64,000 bases of DNA from Synechococcus sp. AG-679-C18 (GCA_003210755.1 QCUL01000004.1:1-64000); one strand, 5' to 3'. Shown: positions 18,878 through 26,309, counted from the first letter of the stretch. Numbers and translations: made by a program. Notes: generated from the letters alone by a model not told the origin.

Positions 18878-18904
18878 CCCCTTCTATTTATCAAATAGAT
18901 GGGG
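18878..18904. terminator. Possible bidirectional terminator hairpin between tRNA-Ala and the nucleosidase gene
   Basis: The sequence folds as CCCC-TT-CTATTT / AAATAG-AT-GGGG, with six inner and four outer pairs around a 3-nt loop and a two-base internal mismatch. It spans the stop codon of the minus-strand nucleosidase gene and starts 17 bp after the tRNA. The following T-runs are weak on both strands, so termination is only suggested. Confidence 0.4.
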
Positions 18905-19741
18905 CTGATTCTCTGGAATTTGCGCTTTCCTTTGATTCTCTAACCAAGCATAAGAATTATCTCTCTTCAATATTTCGTTAAGCATAATCATTAAAAATTT
19001 TGCGCTTGCGAATGCACAATAAGAATGCCAGTCATCTTTTTTCTTGTTGTCTGCATGATCTGCAACTCCTTTTGTAACCAACCACACAACATTGTCGAAT
19101 GCTGAACTGCAAATTTTTGCGGCTGATGCAACTCCATAAGATTCCATATCAATGCCATAAAGTTTTGATGTCTTATCAAGAAGACTCTCTATATACGACG
19201 AATCTTTGACAACGAAGCTTCCAGATGCCATTGGCCCGATGTGAATATTTGTTTTGCCAAGATCTTTTGACGGCCTGGGGTGACTCGAAGAAATTTCTTC
19301 TATCTCTTTCTCGTTATCCATTATTGACTGAATAAATTGCAACACCCATTGATCCTGGCCAATTGATTGCTGAAAGGGAGTAATAGAGCCATTTTTGTAT
19401 GTTCCTGCTGTATGATCAAAAACTTGACTTGCAACAATAATATCTCCCATTTTAGTCAATGATTTCATGCCTGCACATATTCCAGTCATCGCAATAATGA
19501 AAGGCTGCCACTCTATTATTGATCTCGTGGCAATTACAGCTGCTGGTATTGGCCCCATGTCTATCGGCTGAACCGTGGCGACATTGATAGCTCGATCTTT
19601 ATATTTTATTGTCCCAACATTATAGTGAATACCATGCTTTACTACTGTTTCGAAGTCAATACCAAAGCAGCTTTTGAGAGCTTGCTTTTCCTCCGAAAGG
19701 GCCGTAATAACGACAACATCGATATTTAACGGTTGATTCAT
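18884..19741 (-). CDS. PNP/UDP phosphorylase superfamily nucleosidase (MTAN-like, effector-type)
   Basis: A 285-aa stand-alone nucleoside phosphorylase-fold protein. The N-terminal strand VVVITALSEEKQAL carries the Glu typical of MTA/SAH nucleosidases. LYGIDMESYGVASAA holds the ribose-binding Met-Glu pair, and the segment VTKGVADHADNKKKDDW holds the catalytic-type Asp. That last block resembles the GISDYADSHK-type segment of PNP_UDP domains fused to NLR-like proteins more than housekeeping MTAN. It is AT-rich, has a different codon feel from its neighbours, and lies next to tRNA-Ala, which suggests transfer. Substrate (adenine nucleosides or nucleotides) is not determinable. Confidence 0.8.
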   Translation of the reverse strand: MNQPLNIDVVVITALSEEKQALKSCFGIDFETVVKHGIHYNVGTIKYKDRAINVATVQPIDMGPIPAAVIATRSIIEWQPFIIAMTGICAGMKSLTKMGDIIVASQVFDHTAGTYKNGSITPFQQSIGQDQWVLQFIQSIMDNEKEIEEISSSHPRPSKDLGKTNIHIGPMASGSFVVKDSSYIESLLDKTSKLYGIDMESYGVASAAKICSSAFDNVVWLVTKGVADHADNKKKDDWHSYCAFASAKFLMIMLNEILKRDNSYAWLENQRKAQIPENQPHLFDK

Positions 19742-19765
19742 TTTTATGGCTGAGTTTCACAATGT

Positions 19766-19788
19766 GTGATGCAACAATTATGCATCAC
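19766..19788. promoter_or_regulatory. Perfect inverted repeat upstream of the nucleosidase gene
   Basis: GTGATGCA and TGCATCAC form an 8-bp perfect inverted repeat with a 7-nt spacer, 25 bp upstream of the minus-strand ATG at 19741. Position and symmetry fit a repressor operator or a 5'-leader hairpin. There is no T-run, so it is not a terminator. No matching regulator gene is in the window. Confidence 0.35.
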
Positions 19789-20174
19789 CTTGCTCAAGCG
19801 CGCATCGCAGCCCCTCTCCTTCAAGGGTGCGATAACTAGCTTCCGATCCCTTAGGCATCGCACTGGTGGGCCATCAAGGATTTTCATTTGCTAAGTAGTG
19901 AACGGCTATAGCTAACTTAGCCTTTTCATTCTTAACCCAGCCAACTCGACATCAAACAGCCTTAGGGAATAACCATCAAGGTTTTGTAGTCCTTCCAAAC
20001 TCATACAAAGCCTTTATTGACGCATCAATACAGAAGAGCTCAATCCAGAAATGATATTAAAAATATCTGCATTTTGAATCAATCTGAATAAACATTGCCT
20101 TTCGCTATTTTCTTGTCTAACGATAACCAGAAGAACCCTAAATACTCTTTAAAATAATCCCCGAGCTCTCATGC
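19789..20174. other. Non-coding AT-rich gap
   Basis: I find no gene with plausible start, length and composition on either strand. The gap lies between the nucleosidase gene and the 3' end of the isocitrate-lyase-family gene. No clear terminator hairpin is visible. Confidence 0.4.
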
Positions 20175-21068
20175 TTATTGAGTCACAGAGTCGTAACCAT
20201 CAAAGTCAACCAGTGCTTTCAGTTCCGAAAAACTGAGCATCTTGTCTGGGGTTTTCCCTAACTGAAGATCCTCCACTGCTTGCCTCATCGCGAACGCAGA
20301 GGCAGAGAGAAGAGTGAGTGGATAGGCCACCAAATTGAATCCCATTTCGCCGAGTCGTTCCGGCGAGAGCAATGGCGTAAGCCCTCCCTCAAGCATATTC
20401 GCCATCCGCTTGCCTGGGACCTCCTGGCAGAAGCGAAACATCTCTTGTTCTGAGCGCGGCGCTTCTAGAAACAGCACATCAGCGCCGAGTTCGGCGAAGG
20501 CTTTCAATCTCCAGAGCGCTTCCTCCAAAGCGCCAATATCTCCATCACTTTCCGCCAGTGCCGATCGTGCATCAGTTCGCGCCACGATGACGAGATCAAT
20601 TCCCTTGCGACGCGCATCGACAGCAGCGCTGATTCTCTCAACAGCGATGTCGCGACTTACGACCTCCCTTACGCCGGTGTGGCCACAGCGCTTAGGAGAG
20701 ACCTGATCCTCCAGCATGATTCCAGCAAAACCTGCCTGAGCGAACTGATGCATGGTGCGCTGCACATTGACGGCATTGCCATGGCCAGTATCACCATCAC
20801 CAATCACCGGAATCGAGACCGCATCGCAGAGAGGGCGGCCTTGATCAAGCATCTCCGTCACCGTGAGCAAACCCATATCAGGTAAGCCCGCGCGCGCAGC
20901 GGCAACGGAGAAGCCACTCATGAAGGTGAGCGGACAGCCCGCTTGTTCCACAAGCCGCGCCGATAAGGCATCAAAACAGCAAGGCATCACGTGACAGATG
21001 TCCTGCGCTATCAGATTCCGTAAACGGGCTGCAGTTTCTGTCGTTCGGATCAAAGTTCTGAATGGCAA
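20175..21068 (-). CDS. Isocitrate lyase / PEP mutase superfamily protein
   Basis: A 297-aa TIM-barrel carboxy-lyase of the methylisocitrate-lyase/PEP-mutase group. Visible motifs are MPCCFDALSARLVEQAG, the metal-binding IPVIGDGDTGHGNA, and DQVSPKRCGHTG, the gating-loop variant of the KKCGH active site. The segment LVIVARTDARSA and the later LEGGLTPLLSPERLGEMGF match oxaloacetate-decarboxylase-like or carboxyphosphonoenolpyruvate-mutase-like members. The reaction is probably C-C cleavage of a 2-hydroxy-dicarboxylate, but substrate is unassigned. The start is TTG at 21068; the first in-frame ATG lies inside the conserved N-terminal motif. Confidence 0.88.
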   Translation of the reverse strand: MPFRTLIRTTETAARLRNLIAQDICHVMPCCFDALSARLVEQAGCPLTFMSGFSVAAARAGLPDMGLLTVTEMLDQGRPLCDAVSIPVIGDGDTGHGNAVNVQRTMHQFAQAGFAGIMLEDQVSPKRCGHTGVREVVSRDIAVERISAAVDARRKGIDLVIVARTDARSALAESDGDIGALEEALWRLKAFAELGADVLFLEAPRSEQEMFRFCQEVPGKRMANMLEGGLTPLLSPERLGEMGFNLVAYPLTLLSASAFAMRQAVEDLQLGKTPDKMLSFSELKALVDFDGYDSVTQ

Positions 21069-21567
21069 TGGTCATGGCTGGGCAGTGGGAGAAAAAAGAC
21101 AAGCCTGGAACAAGAAATGCGTCAAGGAGATGCAATATGCAAACGCTATAATTTTGATCCCGATCATATGTCTAATTTCAAAAAAGATATCTGAGACCTT
21201 GATGACCGAACAGTCGTCAGCATTGACAGGATTTTTATAGAAAGAAAATTCGGCCCTGCTTTTAAAAATTACAAATAATCAACTCAAATGCCTAACCAAG
21301 CCGAGGCAATCTTCTGCGAAGCATGAAGTCAGTTGAAGGCAACAGATGTTCTTGTTCATCACAAATGGTTCGGATGCTATTTAAGTCATGAATCAGCAGT
21401 CAAACCCCGGCTCTACCGTGCTGATCGCAGGCAAAAACCCATTCATGGCAATGGCACGATTTAATCTCAAAGCCTTTAATCAAACGTTCTTATTTTGATC
21501 TTAGATCTAATTGTAAGCCCATGCAATTAATAAATATTGCGGGAAAGTCATCACACAAGAAAGTCCG
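21069..21567. other. Non-coding AT-rich gap of about 500 bp
   Basis: Only very short frames (about 30 codons or less) are open, none with family resemblance. The stretch holds the upstream region of the isocitrate-lyase-family gene and the downstream region of the ZIP transporter gene. I see no tRNA, repeat or strong terminator. Confidence 0.4.
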
Positions 21568-22323
21568 TTACGTCCAAATAGCAACGACTGCCATCAAAGC
21601 AAAACCAGCAACAGCGCCAACAAATTCTCTCTGATTACAGCAACGAATGATCATTGGACTGGTGGCCAAACCATGCAGCGTCCCAAAAAACAAAAATGTT
21701 CCGGCGGCTACAGCGCTTATTGAAGCTTCAACTAATGGATGTGCCTCTGATGCACTGCTGACAGACTGGCCCAACAAGGCACCAAGTGGAAACATTGCGA
21801 CAAAAATCAGAAATAATCGCCATGCTGATGATGCAGAAAAGTTAGATCGACCCAGCTCAAGTCCCAAAGCGAAACTTGCAGAGCCTTTATGAGCAAGGAC
21901 TGCAATAAAAATCACAATAGTTAAGGCTACTGATGTTGAGATACCGAAAGCTGCCCCCATCAACAACGAGTGAATCGAAAGCATCAGTACAGCTGAAAAA
22001 GCTACAAGCTTCTTGTTTCCACCCTGGCTTTCACTCCCCTGATTTGCCAAATGTTCAATCCAAAGCAGTAGCAACATCACAGCCCCACAGGTCACCATCG
22101 CAAAGGGATAGTTGACATTTGCAGCGTCAAAAGCACTCTGAGAGTCTCCCAGCATATGGATGAGGCCAGCTCCAAGAAAAATCCCAGCCGCGAACGCTTC
22201 GCCAAAACCAAGAGCTGGTTTGTACGGATCAGAGGCTCGGGTTCGCAGAGCCCGTTTCCCTGTCGCCAGAGACACAATGACAACAATTACGACCAACCCC
22301 GCCTTTAAAGCAATACTCGACAT
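21568..22323 (-). CDS. ZIP family metal transporter
   Basis: A 251-aa membrane protein of the ZIP (zinc/iron permease) family, about eight hydrophobic segments. The metal-site helices are recognisable: SIHSLLMGAAFGIS (TM4-type, His) and VLAHKGSASFALGLEL (TM5-type, HK). The N-terminal AGIFLGAGLIHMLGD also fits. I choose the ATG at 22323 (MSSIALKAGLVV), because a start at 22359 would place the strong palindrome at 22333-22351 inside the coding region. Import of Zn2+, Fe2+ or Mn2+ is the family role; the upstream box points to Fur-family control. The gene is an isolated unit in accessory DNA. Confidence 0.88.
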   Translation of the reverse strand: MSSIALKAGLVVIVVIVSLATGKRALRTRASDPYKPALGFGEAFAAGIFLGAGLIHMLGDSQSAFDAANVNYPFAMVTCGAVMLLLLWIEHLANQGSESQGGNKKLVAFSAVLMLSIHSLLMGAAFGISTSVALTIVIFIAVLAHKGSASFALGLELGRSNFSASSAWRLFLIFVAMFPLGALLGQSVSSASEAHPLVEASISAVAAGTFLFFGTLHGLATSPMIIRCCNQREFVGAVAGFALMAVVAIWT

Positions 22324-22332
22324 CGGCTCAAA

Positions 22333-22351
22333 GAGAATGATTCTCATTCTC
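22333..22351. promoter_or_regulatory. Fur/Zur-type operator at the ZIP transporter gene
   Basis: The 19-bp sequence GAGAATGATTCTCATTCTC has perfect 8-bp arms (GAGAATGA/TCATTCTC) around 3 nt. It closely resembles the 19-bp Fur box GATAATGATAATCATTATC and related Zur boxes. It ends 9 bp before the ATG at 22323, so bound repressor would block transcription or initiation of the ZIP gene. A zinc-uptake gene favours Zur, but Fur cannot be excluded. Confidence 0.75.
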
Positions 22352-22613
22352 GCAAACAACTGATCGAGACCTTCCTGCTGGGCCCTCTTCTGTTTCTTAC
22401 GGCAGAGACATCTGTTTTTTGGTTATGAGGCAAAAGACGGCCAATAAAAGCCCTGACCTTCAATGGCTCCAATGACAAATAATCATTTTCAAAGATGGCA
22501 CTAATGGCTCAAGCATTAACATCTTTGAAAGATGAATCAAATAAACCATAAAAACGAATCAACTTTAAATCTAAAACTCATACTACCAATCTCCAACTTT
22601 CAGGAAGGAAATA

Positions 22614-22793
22614 TTAGCGAAACTCATCGAGTCCTTCAGGTTCTTCCTCTCTAAATATTAATTGTCTGTTATTTCTACATATACCAAAGGTCCAACCATC
22701 CTTGCGCTGCATGCTGGCGACCAATTCAATTTTGCAGTGGTGGGCTTTGCGGAATGAATGTTGAGCGCAATCAGACCAACGCTCTTCAGGCAT
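22614..22793 (-). CDS. Hypothetical 59-aa protein, Trp/His/Cys-containing
   Basis: A short ATG-initiated frame starting MPEERWSDCAQHSFRKAHHC and continuing KIELVASMQRKDGWTFGICR, ending ...EEEPEGLDEFR. It has a soluble, mixed-charge composition with conserved-looking Cys, His and Trp residues, and appears fully coding despite AT-rich surroundings. I recall similar small proteins in marine picocyanobacteria but cannot name a family. It lies alone between the ZIP gene and the small-gene cluster, in an area otherwise without genes. Confidence 0.65.
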   Translation of the reverse strand: MPEERWSDCAQHSFRKAHHCKIELVASMQRKDGWTFGICRNNRQLIFREEEPEGLDEFR

Positions 22794-22940
22794 GCCTTTA
22801 TAAGATTTTCAGAATCTCGAATCATGAAATAACGGCTTGATCGTTTTATTTAGGCGCTTTATTCATAATATCTTCACCGACAGCGCCGCCCCCCTCCTCA
22901 AGAGTTAGCGATCGAGATCCCATAACCGTATTTTCACTGA

Positions 22941-23135
22941 CGAGGGGCTCTCCTTTCGAGGACAGCAGCACCCGAGCGTTCAATTACTTCTTACGAAGAC
23001 GCTATCCGCAGAGCAGACAATCCTGAAGTATCTGGTTTATTCAGTTCAAGTCGTAGAGCCTGGTCACAACCACATGTATTAGATGGCACCATTTTTCGCA
23101 TTGGCGGTCAATGGTCGGGTTTTACGGCCACATGA
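22941..23135 (+). pseudogene. Start-less open frame, possible decayed small gene
   Basis: A 64-codon open frame bounded by a TGA at 22938 and ending ...DGTIFRIGGQWSGFTAT. It has protein-like composition (SYEDAIRRADNPEVSGLFSS, then RRAWSQPHVLDG) but no ATG, GTG or TTG in frame. It may be a gene that lost its start, one using an unusual start such as ATT, or chance. It precedes the 56-aa gene at 23186 on the same strand by 50 bp. Confidence 0.3.
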
Positions 23136-23185
23136 GCCGAGGCAAAGTGTTTAAGTTTTGTAAATCAATTTGAAATCTTGCTCTC

Positions 23186-23356
23186 ATGTCCACCGAAGTT
23201 CGTAACTGGGACGTTGTCGCCAAAGCGATGGAAGCTGCTGGAGCCACCTCAAGTGAGATGTATGTGCGCGCCAAGGCCCTGGCAGAAGGAAAGCTCGATC
23301 CAATGCCGACAAGTTTTCCTCAAGCTCCCTACAGCATCTCTGCAGTAGCTGGCTGA
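23186..23356 (+). CDS. Small cyanobacterial hypothetical protein, 56 aa
   Basis: Encodes MSTEVRNWDVVAKAMEAAGA... followed by ARAK/ALAEGKLDPMPTSFP-type residues and ending ...YSISAVAG. It is soluble, amphipathic-helical in its first half and Pro-rich at the end. I recall similar short proteins beside hli genes in picocyanobacteria, but no function. An hli gene follows after 52 bp on the same strand with a shared terminator, so cotranscription is likely and suggests light or stress responsiveness. The ATG is clear. Confidence 0.7.
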   Translation: MSTEVRNWDVVAKAMEAAGATSSEMYVRAKALAEGKLDPMPTSFPQAPYSISAVAG

Positions 23357-23408
23357 TCATTCTTCAAAATCAAGCCTCACCGCTCTGAGGCATCACTTAC
23401 AAAAACTC

Positions 23409-23552
23409 ATGTCTGACACTACACAATCTCGCTTCGGCTTTGTCCTTTTCGCCGAAACATGGAATGGACGTCTCGCCATGCTCGGCTTCGTGATTGGCCT
23501 AGGCACGGAACTTTTAACGGGCCAAGGAATCTTGAGCCAAATCGGCCTATGA
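23409..23552 (+). CDS. hli: High-light-inducible protein (Hlip, one-helix LHC-like)
   Basis: A 47-aa protein with the chlorophyll-binding helix motif ETWNGRLAMLGFVIGLGTEL, the ExxNGRxAMxGF signature of the LHC/ELIP superfamily, followed by the common ending TGQGILSQIGL. Hlips are single-span thylakoid proteins that bind chlorophyll and carotenoid and protect photosystems during light and nutrient stress. The gene is second of a probable two-gene unit and is followed by a very strong terminator. Accessory Hlips of this short type are common in islands of picocyanobacteria and their phages. Confidence 0.95.
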   Translation: MSDTTQSRFGFVLFAETWNGRLAMLGFVIGLGTELLTGQGILSQIGL

Positions 23553-23590
23553 ACTGACCAATTCAGTTATCAGGTTTTTAAGCTTCGCAA

Positions 23591-23630
23591 AATAGGTAAA
23601 ACCTCGGTCGAGGTTTTACCTATTTTTTTT
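23591..23630 (+). terminator. Strong Rho-independent terminator after hli
   Basis: A 16-nt arm (AATAGGTAAAACCTCG) is perfectly complementary to CGAGGTTTTACCTATT, separated by only GT, so the terminal loop is made by opening the last pair or two. Eight T follow. It lies 38 bp after the hli stop and is one of the strongest terminators in the window. Confidence 0.92.
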
Positions 23631-24506
23631 AAATAATGTTAATTCAATTCAATTTAATTCAATTGGAATTGTAGAATTTTTATTTAAATAGATTATTGCT
23701 GTTGATCATTACTTCAAATTTAACTTTTTGAAACATCTAATACATTTTAAGAAGACAATAAAAGCAGCTTCCAAAAGTTTAATTTTTTAATTTTTCACTT
23801 TTAATCTTAGTTATTTTTTTGGACAAGTCAATTCTTCTAGCTAAACTCTCCAAATTGTCATTTCTGCGCATGTTATTTTAATGATTTTATTCCTCCGCAC
23901 TTCGAGAATTGGTTAATTGGTTGATCCTAAACAATTTAATAATTACCTTTGGATATCACACTATCCTTAAAGGATTTTTCAATATTATTTTTGGCTCTAT
24001 TTCAATGAAAAAATATTGATCTTCAAACTTTTTATGATTTACCCCAACATAAGTCAGCTTTCCAATCGATTGCTTTAATGCTCGACAGCTGAACGCAACC
24101 TTTCAAATCTTTAAGATCGTCTGAAGAATATTTTTCAAACTTTAGTTTTAATGCTTAGGAGATAATTTTATTCGCTTTTGCAAAACAAGCTGGAATATTT
24201 ACTGCATGATTGAAGTCATTTTTCTGCCAGCAAATGCAAGATACATCTCTTTGCTCCACACCTCGGAAGGTTTTTTAATAAAAGGTCATTGTGGATGCAG
24301 ATTTGAACGATCCTTTTGTGCAATATAAATGGCTTGGCATAGGCACAAAATCAGTGGCACAGAGAACTTTCATCAATCCACAGAGCACATCTCGAAACAC
24401 CTCATTTATAAATCCTTCTATTTCATGCCTTCGCCGAACTACATTGCAGTTCTTTTAATATTGATATTGTTTATCAAAATTCTTTCAACTTATCATTCAT
24501 CTTTTT
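23631..24506. other. Very AT-rich region without a convincing gene
   Basis: About 875 bp with long A/T tracts and only short, poorly coding frames (for example a 40-codon frame starting near 24204 and a 63-codon frame 24329-24520 that runs into the next gene). Base composition is far more AT-rich than the core genes. It could hold a non-coding RNA or the remains of deleted genes, but I cannot point to one. Confidence 0.45.
23641..23670. repeat. Short imperfect AATTC pentanucleotide repeat
   Basis: AATTC AATTC AATTT AATTC AATTG reads as five pentamer units, two imperfect, followed by GAATT. It starts 10 bp after the hli terminator T-run. Likely slippage-derived simple sequence; no function assigned. 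Confidence 0.6.
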
Positions 24507-25202
24507 ATGGACGTCATTGATCTGTTTCCACGCTCTATCGTGCAAGGAAAACTTAATTTAAAACTACTCAATCAATGTCTTCTCCATTGCGAGAATGTTC
24601 TCCGCAACCCAGGAGCCAATCCTGATGCTTCACAGCGATTAGCAGGTCAGCTCTCACAACAGCGAGAGCTCAATCCAACTCAACCCGCGATTCTTGAGCT
24701 TTGTGAAAACGTCCTTCTCAATGGATGCGAGCAATGGATTCGACACGTGATTGACCGGCAACCTCCCCAAGGTCGAGGCCCCTGGGTTCCAGGTCGCTAT
24801 CAACTAAAGCTGATTGACATCTGGCTGAATTGCCAACGGGAAAGCGATTACAACCCTATGCACACCCATGGAGGAAGTTTTTCAGGAGTTGTCTTTTTAA
24901 AAGTGCCAAAGCAAATCGACGGCACAAGTTTCGATGGCCAGCTTTGTTTTCACGGACCAGAGGAATATCATCTTCAGTCCTTTCGCACAGGGATGTCGCA
25001 TTATGTTCTCCCTAAACCAGGAGATTTCTATATTTTTCCCGCATGGCAACCCCATTCCGTCATGCCTTTCCGCGGGAGCGGGGAACGCTGGTCTCTCGCG
25101 TTTAACGCTGTAGCTCAGCCAGGATCCACACGTCTAACCCCCCCGGGAAAGAACAAAAACCTCTCTCTCTCGAATCAGCGACCTAGAGCTTGGGGATTCT
25201 GA
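24507..25202 (+). CDS. 2OG-Fe(II) oxygenase-like protein (TIGR02466 type)
   Basis: A 231-aa protein of the putative 2-oxoglutarate/Fe(II) oxygenase group common in marine cyanobacteria and cyanophages. The double-stranded beta-helix core shows YNPMHTHGGSFSGVVFLKVP with the first iron-binding His, and DFYIFPAWQPHSVMPF with the distal His. The Arg near the end (GSGERWSLAFNA) fits 2OG binding. The usual HxD motif is replaced by HTH, as in this subfamily. Substrate is unknown. It is followed by several very small genes on the same strand. The surroundings are AT-rich and accessory-like. Confidence 0.8.
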   Translation: MDVIDLFPRSIVQGKLNLKLLNQCLLHCENVLRNPGANPDASQRLAGQLSQQRELNPTQPAILELCENVLLNGCEQWIRHVIDRQPPQGRGPWVPGRYQLKLIDIWLNCQRESDYNPMHTHGGSFSGVVFLKVPKQIDGTSFDGQLCFHGPEEYHLQSFRTGMSHYVLPKPGDFYIFPAWQPHSVMPFRGSGERWSLAFNAVAQPGSTRLTPPGKNKNLSLSNQRPRAWGF

Positions 25203-25255
25203 TCTTCAACACAGAAATTTTCACCTTAAAGTTGATTTCACATTTTCGGTTCATC

Positions 25256-25381
25256 ATGGCCTGGGGCTTTAAGCAGAAGCAGGTGCTTAGGGACCACCCC
25301 TTGGCATTAAAGCCCAATGTGCGACACCACATTGATGACAGCTTCAGTCAAGCTTTCGCCCAATTCGGCCAGGAGTCTTGA
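25256..25381 (+). CDS. Small hypothetical protein, 41 aa
   Basis: An ATG-initiated frame giving MAWGFKQKQVLRDHPLALKP and ending ...SQAFAQFGQES. It is soluble with an amphipathic C-terminal helix. It is followed after 2 bp by another small gene, so the pair looks cotranscribed. The family is unknown to me. A longer in-frame start at 25190 would overlap the oxygenase gene and adds unlikely residues. Confidence 0.55.
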   Translation: MAWGFKQKQVLRDHPLALKPNVRHHIDDSFSQAFAQFGQES

Positions 25382-25383
25382 AG

Positions 25384-25530
25384 ATGTTCACACCGAGTTA
25401 TCGGTTGCTGAAGCGGCTTCCGCTACTAGCAGGATTAACGGCTCTTGTTTTGGTTTCAACTCTTGCTCGACCAACTGCATTAATTACCTATGGCCTCATC
25501 GCCTTAGCCGGGGGGATTGGCCGTCGTTAA
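25384..25530 (+). CDS. Small membrane protein, 48 aa
   Basis: Encodes MFTPSYRLLKRLPLLAGLTA, then a hydrophobic stretch to ...LIALAGGIGRR. Two short hydrophobic segments separated by ARPT, with basic residues at both ends, suggest a single- or double-pass membrane microprotein. It starts 2 bp after the preceding 41-aa gene, and a 66-aa gene follows after 52 bp. No family was recognised. Confidence 0.55.
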   Translation: MFTPSYRLLKRLPLLAGLTALVLVSTLARPTALITYGLIALAGGIGRR

Positions 25531-25582
25531 TGCAAGCAGGCACGGCCATGAGGTAAAAGGGAGGTCACTCAGACGGCAGACA

Positions 25583-25783
25583 ATGTCCCAGTCCAAACGA
25601 GAACAGGTTGTCAGCCACCTGCGCTATATCCGCCAAGAGTTACGAGAAATGCATCAAGGAGTGATGGAAGATGGTCTACTTCCTGAAGCCGGTGAGGTTC
25701 GGGGTGTCATGGCCCAAATGGAGGCCCTTCTAGAGCTTCTTGAAGGAAAATCATCTCGAAAAGCAAAAGCAGATTCCGACTGA
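25583..25783 (+). CDS. Hypothetical 66-aa helical protein
   Basis: The ATG at 25583 gives MSQSKREQVVSHLRYIRQEL and continues through a Glu/Leu-rich region (AQMEALLELLEGKSSRKAKA). It is predicted to be almost entirely helical and could form a short coiled coil. It is charged, soluble and without a known motif. Similar short helical proteins occur in marine Synechococcus; function is unknown. Earlier in-frame starts (25517) lie within the upstream membrane-protein gene. Confidence 0.65.
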   Translation: MSQSKREQVVSHLRYIRQELREMHQGVMEDGLLPEAGEVRGVMAQMEALLELLEGKSSRKAKADSD

Positions 25784-25967
25784 ATCCATCCCAACTTGAA
25801 ATGATGGGAGTTGGAGAGAATGTTGGTTCAACAGGAAATGCACAAAAACCGTCCATTAGATACAAGGTAATCTCATATTTGAGGTATTAATTAATCAGGT
25901 GGCCGGCCGGGCGATGGGGATCGATTGGTGGTCAACTTAATTTAAGATGCATATGAGGATGTCATCT

Positions 25968-26309
25968 ATGACTACTCGATTGCAAAAAACCAGACTTCAG
26001 AGAAGTTTTGGGGAAGCTACTTCAAGATTGGATCAGTGGGCTATCAACCCATGGAGGAAAGCTTCCTTGATGTTAATTGCACTTGGGGCGAGTTTCGCTT
26101 TTGGCAACAGCATCGGAGCCGTGGCAGGCGCTTTGGACTTAATGGATCCAGTAGCAGCCTTGATCACAGTGAGCATCTGGGAACTCATGGTCAGGACCAG
26201 GCGACATTGGGCTGAAGACAAGCACCCGCACCTTGGTCGTGACTTGCTTGATATGGCACGCATTGGCTTGCTGTACGGGCTCTTGCTGGAAGGATTTAAG
26301 TTGCTTTAA
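25968..26309 (+). CDS. ycf20: Ycf20 / DUF565 family membrane protein
   Basis: A 113-aa protein with the DUF565 pattern: NPWRKASLMLIALGASFAFG (first membrane segment), a second segment LMDPVAALITVSIWELMV, and the conserved C-terminal ARIGLLYGLLLEGFKLL. Ycf20 proteins are found in cyanobacteria and chloroplasts and have been connected with non-photochemical quenching in algae; a bacterial role is unproven. Several ATG codons occur at the 5' end (25947 to 25968). I take the last because the upstream residues (MHMRMSS) look non-conserved. Confidence 0.82.
   Translation: MTTRLQKTRLQRSFGEATSRLDQWAINPWRKASLMLIALGASFAFGNSIGAVAGALDLMDPVAALITVSIWELMVRTRRHWAEDKHPHLGRDLLDMARIGLLYGLLLEGFKLL

Noticed and set aside
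22990-23060. Possible glutamine-type (downstream-peptide) riboswitch suggested by CGTTCA near 22996
   Set aside because: The conserved GGAAG and GAACGC elements and the pseudoknot pairing are absent.
24204-24330. 40-codon frame in the AT-rich gap
   Set aside because: No family resemblance, short, and ends within repeated A/T tracts; not better than chance.
18862-24506. Second copy of the tRNA-Ala 3' end as an att site
   Set aside because: No match to GGGGTTCGAATCCCC or its flank was found by eye in the following 6 kb, so I do not claim a bounded island.
24329-24520. 63-codon plus-strand frame upstream of the oxygenase-like gene
   Set aside because: Starts in AT-rich non-coding DNA, has poor composition (clusters of Ile, Ser, His) and runs into the start of the real gene at 24507.
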